Source: Haematobia irritans (taxonomy: Eukaryota; Arthropoda; Insecta; Diptera; Muscidae). From it: a DNA stretch of 64,000 nucleotides. The notes under the pieces were generated by a model. That model was given only the letters and a program-made list of their open reading frames with translations, was not told the origin of the DNA and did not search any database. Location of the stretch: positions 83,267,983-83,331,982 of the forward strand of contig NC_134398.1 in NCBI RefSeq assembly GCF_050003625.1. The letters run 5' to 3'. Positions 57,650 through 64,000 of the stretch are shown here, piece by piece (the stretch's first letter is position 1; each line of letters opens with the position of its first letter). The position numbers and the translations under genes were made by a program.

Positions 57650-58416
57650 TATAATATGTAAATATGAACATAGTACTGCTTTGTAATAATTACTTTTGAA
57701 TAATTATATTTTATAATAAAAATAAAAAAATCAAATATTTTCATTGTTGCTTATTAGAAAATCTTTTTTTGCTGCTAAACCTTTTGTCCAATGAATTATT
57801 ATCTAGTTTAAACCAAAAAATATTTAGGAATTTGAATATAAAAATATATTTCCAATTATTATTACCACCGCAATTACCATCAATCTCATTAGCTTTATTG
57901 TGATATGGCATCCCTACTTGACATTATATTGCTCTCTTCTGCTTCTCAGTTTCTCCTTCTCTCACTTACTCCCAACTCCAAACAAATGGTGGTGGCAGGA
58001 CTGCCAATAAAATTTCAAGAAAAATCGTCACTTTTTTTGATAAAAATCGTGATAATCGGCATTTGCATTTTAAAAGTCGGCAATATAAATAATATTAAAA
58101 TTAAACATAGTTTTTGGGTAAACACAAAACAAAAGTATTCATTTCATATACAAAACAAAAAAATAATGTACACAACCATGCATTTCAATAAAAAAACTAT
58201 ATAAAGAAACCAGTTTTGTATACAAATAGCATTCCATAAAAATCATTTTCTGGTTAAACAATAAAATTTCGTAATTTTTGTACAAAAAATCTATTTTTCT
58301 AACATATTGTTATTAATTGAGTAACATTTTTATTTAAAAAGTAAATATTTTGAAACTAAAGAAAAAGTCCAGTGATTTTTTATGGTGTTTCCGATAGATA
58401 TGCCTATATGTGGTTA
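57650..58416. other. Unassigned AT-rich region
   Basis: A 99-codon ORF at 57905-58204 starts with a hydrophobic stretch (MASLLDIILLSSASQFLLL) but then becomes lysine/asparagine-rich in the AT-biased way of chance ORFs. No other feature. Confidence 0.3.
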
Positions 58417-59866
58417 TTTTTATACCCTCCACCATTGGATGGGGGGTATATTAACTTTGTCATTCCGTTTGTAACACATCGAAATATTGCTCTAAGACCC
58501 CATAAAGTATATATATTCTGGGTCGTGGTGAAATTCTGAGTCGATCTGAGCATGTCCGTCCGTCCGTCTGTCGAAATCACGCTAACTTCCGAACGAAACA
58601 AGCTATCGACTTGAAACTTGGCACAGGTAGTTGTTATTGATGTAGGTCGGATGGTATTGCAAATGGGCCATATCGGTCCACTTTTACGTATAGCCCCCAT
58701 ATAAACGGACCCCCAAATTTGGCTTGCGAGGCCTCTAAGAGAAGCAAATTTCATCCGATCTGGCTGAAATTTGGTACATGATGTTAGTATATTGTCTCTA
58801 ACAACCATGCAAAAATTGGTCCACATCGGTCCATAATTATATATAGCCCCCATATAAACCGATCCCCCGATTTGGCTTGCAGAGCCTCTAAGAGAAACAA
58901 TTTTCATCCGATCCGACTGAAATTTGGTACATGGTATTAGTATATGGTCTCTAACAACCATGCAAAAATTGGTCCATATCGGTCCATAATTATATATAGC
59001 CCCCATATAAACCGATCCCCCGATTTGGCTTGCGGAGCCTCTAAGAGAAGCTAATTTCATCCGATCCGGCTGAAATTTGATTCAGTTGAAATTTGGTACG
59101 TGATGTTAATTTATGGCCTCAAACACCTATGCAAAAATTGGTCGATATCGGTCCATTATTATATATAGGCCCCATATAAACCGATCCCCAGATTTGACCT
59201 CTGGAGCACCTTGGAAGAGCAAAATTCTTCCCATTCGGTTGAAATTTGGTACGTGATGTTAGTATAGGGTATCCAACAACCATGCAGGAATTGGTTCCTA
59301 TCAGTCCATAATAATATATAGCTCCCATATAAACCGATCCCCCGATTTGGCTTGCGGAGCCTCTAAGAGAAGCTAATTTCATCCGATCCGGCTGAAATTT
59401 GATTCAGTTGAAATTTGGTACGTGATGTTAATTTATGGCCTCAAACACCTATGCAAAAATTGGTCGATATCGGTCCATAATTATATATAGGCCCCATATA
59501 AACCGATCCCCAGATTTGACCTCTGGAGCACCTTGGAAGAGCAAAATTCTTCCCATTCGGTTGAAATTTGGTACGTGATGTTAGTATAGGGTATCCAACA
59601 ACCATGCAGGAATTGGTTCCTATCAGTCCATAATAATATATAGCTCCCATATAAACCGATCCCCAGATTTGACCTCCGGTGCCTCTAAGAGAAGCTAATT
59701 TCATCCGATCTGGTTGAAATTTGGTACGTGGTGGTAGCATATGATATTTAACAACCATGTGAGTTGAAATTTGTGGATGACAGTCTTTCGTAGAAGTTTC
59801 TACGCAATCCATGGTGGAGGGTACATAAGATTCGGCCTGGCCAAACTTACGGCCGTATATACTTGT
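58417..59866. mobile_element. DINE-1/INE-1-like repeat A, complete copy
   Basis: Left end TATACCCTCCACCATTGGAT with partner GGGGGGTATATTAA, then CCCATAAAGTATATATATTC, GAGTCGATCTGAGCATGTCC and GTCCGTCCGTCTGTC, in the order of Drosophila INE-1. Right end CCATGGTGGAGGGTACATAA, GATTCGGCCTGGCCAAAC and TATACTTG. The body is tandem units around CCATATAAACCGATCCCC and GAAATTTGGTACGTGATG. Long minus-strand ORFs over it are translated repeat units. Confidence 0.85.
59094..59690. repeat. 320-bp tandem duplication in the DINE-like body
   Basis: The block starting TTTGGTACGTGATGTTAATTTATGG occurs at 59091 and again at 59413 with almost no differences through ACCGATCCCC, so a two-unit segment was duplicated recently. 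Confidence 0.85.
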
Positions 59867-60584
59867 TTATACTGTACTAGAATTTTATCATAATTAGTAC
59901 AAGTTTCTATTGCACATTCTGAGTAAATCATTATCAATTTTGGTATTAAAACAACTTGAGTTATTTCATTTTAGAATATTCCATCCAATGAATTATTCTT
60001 CAGCTATCATCTAATTTTAGTTTTTTGCTTAAAAATTTCTACGGTTGCTCTGGAGTTTGGAAGAATCATGATTATTTGTACGAATTTTGACAAAATTCGA
60101 AAAGCCAAAGTACTCCACGTTTTGTTTCCGAATTTTTTTCCCCAAAATTTGTCAAATGTATTTTAATATTTTCAAAAATTTCTTCAAAATGTAAAAACTT
60201 TAACTGCCTGAACTATGTGTCTAAAGAACGTAGATATTATCGTTAAAATCGGAATTGTCCATTTTGTGAGTAAAAAATCGTCAAAATGCCGATAAATCGT
60301 CAAATACGCGAGATGTGTGTAGGTTTGCAAATGCTGAATATGTAAATAGTATTTGGCGTGAGTTTTTGTGTTTGTACACACAAGATAATAGTTCATGTGT
60401 AGGGAAAAATACAATAATTTGCGGGAACAAATGAGAGTAAACACTGACCATCAATAGACAAAAATGTCTTGATATGTCTTATAAGACGTCTTGTGCAGGC
60501 CTTTAATATCAATAACGCCTATTGTGAAATTTAGCTTTATAAAATTTAATATACTAAGCTATATATTCCTTAAGATTCTTAGGT
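59867..60584. other. Unassigned region
   Basis: AT-rich, no terminal repeats, no coding signal. An 86-codon minus-strand ORF at 60184-60444 has no recognisable domain. Confidence 0.3.
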
Positions 60585-60925
60585 AGGTTGAAGTGGCAGC
60601 CCGATTAAAATCCAGGCTCACTTAGACTATTCGGTCCATTGTGATACCACATTAACTAAAATTATCTATTACATATGGGTACTTCTAGTTTTAACCGATG
60701 AACCTTCTCGATTATTTTCTTCTGTTGAACTAACCAGATTGTTCCAAAAACATTAGCAGACTGCTTAAGTTAACGTTTTCCAGGTCCGCCAGTCATCTAA
60801 AGCTACATGCCTCTAAAATTTGCTTACGCCTTACACAAAATGCAGGTCACTCACACAAGAGGTGTTTAATTGATTCCTTTTTCCACCGCATCATGACAGC
60901 TCGTACAATAGTCATTATACTTCGC

Positions 60926-61334
60926 ATTACAATGGACTGAATAGTCAAAGTGAGCCTGAAATATGAGGCTGCCACTATACAGTAATCCCTCGATTTACGT
61001 CGTGATTGGTTCCGGAATTTGACGACGTTAATCGAAACGACGTAAACCGAATTAAAAATTGCTCATACTTATTCCTAAGTCCATTTATGTATGTATGTGT
61101 GTGTACATAATAAAAAATCTTCAAAAATAAAGGCAATTCAGTAAGAATTTCAGAAAAAAAAATGTTTCGATGTCATCATCGTTGATACTTATTGTACTTA
61201 TGGAAGGCGTTTTTTTATAATGTGGGCAAAAAAGTCGACGACGTAAATCGAATCGCGTCGTAAATCGAAGTTTGAAGGAACAAAAAATTTGACGACGTAA
61301 ATCGAAACAACGTAAATCGAGGGATTACTGTACC
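60926..61334 (+). mobile_element. ~55-bp LINE/SINE tail insertion with 10-bp duplication (holding P3)
   Basis: ATTACAATGGACTGAATAGT ... GAGCCTGAAATATGAGGCTGCCACTA is the terminal ~50 bp of the LINE or SINE in plus orientation. TATACTTCGC lies on both sides (60916-60925 and 61335-61344), a target duplication within L3. P3 later landed on its TA. Confidence 0.85.
60980..61330. mobile_element. Pogo-like MITE, copy P3
   Basis: Ends CAGTAATCCCTCGATTTACG and CGTAAATCGAGGGATTACTG, perfect inverse; TA flanks at 60978-60979 and 61331-61332. 351 bp; the best preserved of the three copies. Confidence 0.93.
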
Positions 61335-61528
61335 TATACTTCGCGCCAATAGTTTTTACAACATCGCCTATCAGGCAGCGACCCGTTATAGCGGATATCA
61401 GAAGTGATATCTGACGTCTTGAGAACACTAGCATATCTAGTGTGCGGTTTAAGTTCAAATGGGGCCATATTTGCCTGGTGTCGTTACAACCCTTGCAATT
61501 CTCCCATCGAACATTTGCCATCATAACT

Positions 61529-61942
61529 TAAGATCCTTACTTTCACTTCACTTCTTCTCCAACTACACAACGGTAAGCATAATATCTCATCTCTATTGGT
61601 TCATCTCTATAATCAACTACTCAATAAATATTAACTTAACTCTGAAAACTGAAACATCTTTTTGTAATTTTTTCGTTACTTTTCCGGTTGGGTTTCATTC
61701 CATTAACACATCGTTTATTATTTTTCATTACTTTGAGAAATAATAAAACAAATCACACACACACGCTCATACAGTCCACACATCTTCTACAGGGATCAGG
61801 GATCAAATATGCAGTTATTTTAACATGCCAAAGTACTTCCACGAGCTAAAAAGTACCTTTTCTAATACGAACAAAATCAAAACAATTATTTAGTTTCATT
61901 CAGTCATATTTTTTCTACGAGCTCTATTCAAAAAAATAATAA
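61529..61942. other. Unassigned region
   Basis: AT-rich. A 94-codon ORF reaching 61743 starts within the LINE piece and has no domain of its own. Nothing else seen. Confidence 0.3.
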
Positions 61943-62283
61943 CACTCAAAAAAGAGTGAACACACCAGGAACATTTTAACTAAACTTTATTATAATCGTC
62001 GATATCAAGCTGAACTACATTTTTCGACAAATTCAAGGAAATTTATTGGACAAAAGTTTTTGTCACTTGTTAAAGAAAATTTCGTAGTTTGAAGGGAATA
62101 ACTTGGATTGACGCAGTTTTGGTAAAATTTACAAATTTTAAGAAACTCTTGACTATTTTATGGGTGATACGAATTTGGTAAATCTTTTGCTTCATTTCTG
62201 TATTTAATTTGTTGTCCATTTTTGTTCATTTAAGTAACGTTAGCAAAAAAATTAAGTCATGGAAATTTTCCCAAAACCTAATA
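61943..62283 (-). mobile_element. 516-bp MITE relative, copy 4 (diverged, cut by mariner)
   Basis: Starts CACTCAAAAAAGAGTGAACA and follows the inverse of copy 1: TTTTTCGACAAATTCAAGGAAATTTATTGGAC, CACTTGTTAAAGAAAATTTCGTAGTTTGA, TTGGTAAAATTTACAAATTT. About 30% diverged by eye. The Himar1-like mariner starts where its body stops. Confidence 0.7.
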
Positions 62284-62349
62284 ATAGGTTGGCTGATAAG
62301 TCCCCGGTCTAACAAAGAAAAACACATTTTTTGTCAAAATCCGTTTTTA

Positions 62350-63296
62350 TTATTCAACATAGTTCCCTTCAAGAGCGATACAACGATTATAGCGACCTTC
62401 CAATTTCTTGATACCATTTTGGTAGTACTCCTTCGGTTTTGCCTCAAAATAGGCCTCAGTTTCGGCGATCACCTCTTCATTGCAGCCAAATTTTTTCCCT
62501 ACGACCATCCTTTTGAGGTCTGAGAACAAGAAAAAGTCGCTGGGGTCAGATCTGGAGAATACGGTGGGTGGTGAAGCAATTCGAAGCCCAATTCATGAAT
62601 TTTTGCCATCGTTCTCAATGACTTGTGGCACGGTGCGTTGTCTTGGTGGAACAACACTTTTTTCTTCTTCATATGGGGCCGTTTTGCCGCGATTTCGACC
62701 TTCAAACGCTCCAATAACGCCATATAATAGTCACTGTTGATGGTTTTTCCCTTCTCAAGATAATCGATAAAAATTATTCCATGCGCTTCCCAAAAACAGA
62801 GGCCATTACTTTGCAAGCGGACTTTTGAGTCTTTCCACGCTTTGGAGACGGTTCACCGGTCGCTGTCCACTCAGCCGACTGTCGATTGGACTCAGGGGTG
62901 TAGTGATGGAGCCATGTTTCATCCATTGTCACATATCGACGGAAAAACTCGGGTGTATTACGAGTTAACAGCTGCAAACACCGCTCAGAATCATCAACAC
63001 GTTGTTGTTTTTGGTCAAATGTGAGCTCGCGCGGCACCCATTTTGCACAGAGCTTCCGCATATCCAAATATTGATGAAAGATATGACCAACAAGTTCCTT
63101 TGATATCTTTAAGGCCTCTTATATCTCGATCAACTTCATTTTACGGTCATTCAAAATCATTTTGTGGATTTTTTTGATGTTTTCGTCGGTAACCACCTCT
63201 TTCGGGCGTCCAGTGCGTTCACCGTCCTCCGTGCTCATTTAACCACTCTTGAATTTTGCATACCAATCAATTATTGTTGATTTCCCTGGTGCAGAG
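62350..63296 (-). pseudogene. Himar1-like transposase, inactivated
   Basis: Minus strand. Blocks in order: SAPGKSTIIDWYAKFK (HTH region), MSTEDGERTGRPKEVVTDE, MRKLCAKWVPRELTFDQK, VTMDETWLHHYTPESNRQS (first Asp), LFHQDNAPCHKSLRTMAK (second Asp), and out of frame SDLKR and the C-terminal end at 62350. Lesions: TAA at 63239-63241, TAA at 63119-63121, a one-base loss near 62791-62796, and another near 62545 just before the third Asp. Very close to Himar1 otherwise. Confidence 0.94.
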
Positions 63297-63992
63297 TAGT
63301 GTTGGGAAAGTAACGAGTATTTGATTACAAGTACTCGTTACTGACTAATTTTTTGAGTACTCGTTACGAGAAAATGAGTACTCAATATCTTCAATGCCAG
63401 TTTTTTTCTTCTAACGGTAAGTAAGTTGGTTGGAAAGTATTAATTGAAGTTTTCGAAAATCGTTTTATCAGTTAAAATGACACGAAAAGGATATATGGCT
63501 TCATATTTGAAGAAAGTGAAAAATTTATCTGATTTCTTAAAAACGTTTGCATTTGAAAAAAAATTGCATTGGGTGTATGTGGGAGCTTTAATTTAAAGAA
63601 TCACATGGATCACGTCTCATGCGAATAGTATGAATAATAATGTCGTTGACTTCAGCTGGTTCAATCCAATTGTTTTCAGAGAACCCTGACGAAAAAATTC
63701 CAAATAGTGAATACGAAATTGGCTCTAAATATTTGAATGATTGGTGAAAATCTTTTTCTAACGAGACCCATATATCTACAACACCACATTTTATAACACT
63801 AGAATAAAACTGGATAATGTAATTTGCTTTTCTATACTGTTTTTAAATTTAAAAAAGAGGAAGATATTATTAAAAAGTGCCCACAATGTCTTTTTTAATT
63901 TTTTTACAAAAGTAACGAGTAGTAACGAGTACTCAATTGAAAAGTAACGAGTAGTAACGAGTAGTCAAAAGTAATCAAAATTTACAACACTA
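63297..63992. mobile_element. hAT MITE with perfect 8-bp duplication
   Basis: 696 bp. Ends TAGTGTTGGGAAAGTAACGA and inverse CAAAATTTACAACACTA; duplications GTGCAGAG at 63289-63296 and 63993-64000. The sub-termini are built from AGTAACGAGTA repeats in inverse orientation, a known style of hAT ends. No coding capacity. It interrupts the Himar1-like transposase. Confidence 0.95.
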
Positions 63993-64000
63993 GTGCAGAG

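Larger units (their letters stand above)
60585..61528 (-). mobile_element. LINE copy L3, 3' end only, interrupted twice
   Basis: Inverse of about 8745-9270 of L1, in two parts: 60585-60925 and 61335-61528. It begins GGTAGGTTGAAGTGGCAGCC and carries the end of ORF2 with stops. It was hit by a tiny LINE/SINE tail insertion and then a pogo-like MITE. 5'-truncated at about 61528. Confidence 0.9.
62284..64000 (-). mobile_element. Irritans-type (Himar1-like) mariner, running off the window
   Basis: Terminus AGGTTGGCTGATAAGTCCCC GGTCT at 62286-62310 is the irritans-subfamily inverted repeat, the same as in Himar1 of the horn fly Haematobia irritans. The transposase lies on the minus strand; its 5' part and the other terminus are beyond 64000. 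Interrupted by a hAT MITE at 63297-63992. Confidence 0.95.

Noticed and set aside
57905..58204. 99-codon ORF with a hydrophobic N-terminus
   Set aside because: After the first 30 residues it has the Lys/Asn/Ile-rich composition of random AT-rich DNA; no motif.
58404..59812. Three minus-strand ORFs with repeated GGSVYMGAIYNYGP
   Set aside because: Same reason: translated tandem repeat. Listed as a repeat instead.

Overview
The window looks like repeat-saturated euchromatin or pericentric DNA from a calyptrate fly, most likely a muscid of the house fly / stable fly / horn fly group. The clues are high AT content, an irritans-type (Himar1-like) mariner, a rosa-type DD41D mariner, INE-1/DINE-1-like Helitron-derived repeats, a gypsy-group LTR retrotransposon, an RNase H-bearing LINE and many TIR elements. 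Naming the species is inference. Nothing bacterial or viral-genomic is seen.

One host gene is recognised: the C-terminal end of CYLD, the ubiquitin carboxyl-terminal hydrolase, on the minus strand. Three coding exons with consensus splice sites and matching phases are present: 54152-54011 (B-box-type zinc module), 53942-53746 (catalytic His and Asp boxes) and 44866-44673 (C-terminus and stop), followed by an AATAAA at 44554-44549. The intron between the last two is 8,879 bp and is almost entirely transposon. The catalytic Cys box and the N-terminal half must lie upstream, beyond 64000.

Layout. 1-19209: a roughly mirror-image nest. Reversed copies of two TIR families (U and C) lie on the left and forward copies on the right. 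Between them is a mariner split by a four-level Russian doll: mariner > DINE-like repeat B > DINE-like repeat A > full-length LINE. 15232-16628 is a hAT remnant. 19377-30357: a dead gypsy/errantivirus-like element on the minus strand, broken up by four TIR-element insertions, one carrying a 200-bp (TA)n tract. 30358-38280: a SINE whose tail matches the LINE tail, LINE fragments, and a rosa mariner inside a satellite. 38283-44319: another U copy, a DINE-like repeat, a 1.4-kb near-perfect palindrome, a 2.1-kb TIR element with an internal triplication, and a pogo-like MITE. 44549-54152: CYLD and its intron, holding two LINE pieces, a hAT with intact 8-bp duplication, a piggyBac-like TTAA MITE and a 1.8-kb foldback. 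54153-64000: the upstream CYLD intron or flank, with two degenerate LINE copies, a DINE-like array, and an inactivated Himar1-like mariner that carries a hAT MITE whose second target duplication ends exactly at base 64000.

How the parts relate. Most loci can be ordered by who interrupts whom, and most non-autonomous elements keep their target duplications (TA, CA, TTAA, 8-bp, 9-10 bp). Three things stand out: a SINE and several solo tails sharing the LINE 3' end; a group of TIR families with look-alike ends that use TA or CA targets; and a pair of frameshifts shared by two LINE copies. All coordinates were read by eye; boundaries without a target duplication may be off by tens of bases.
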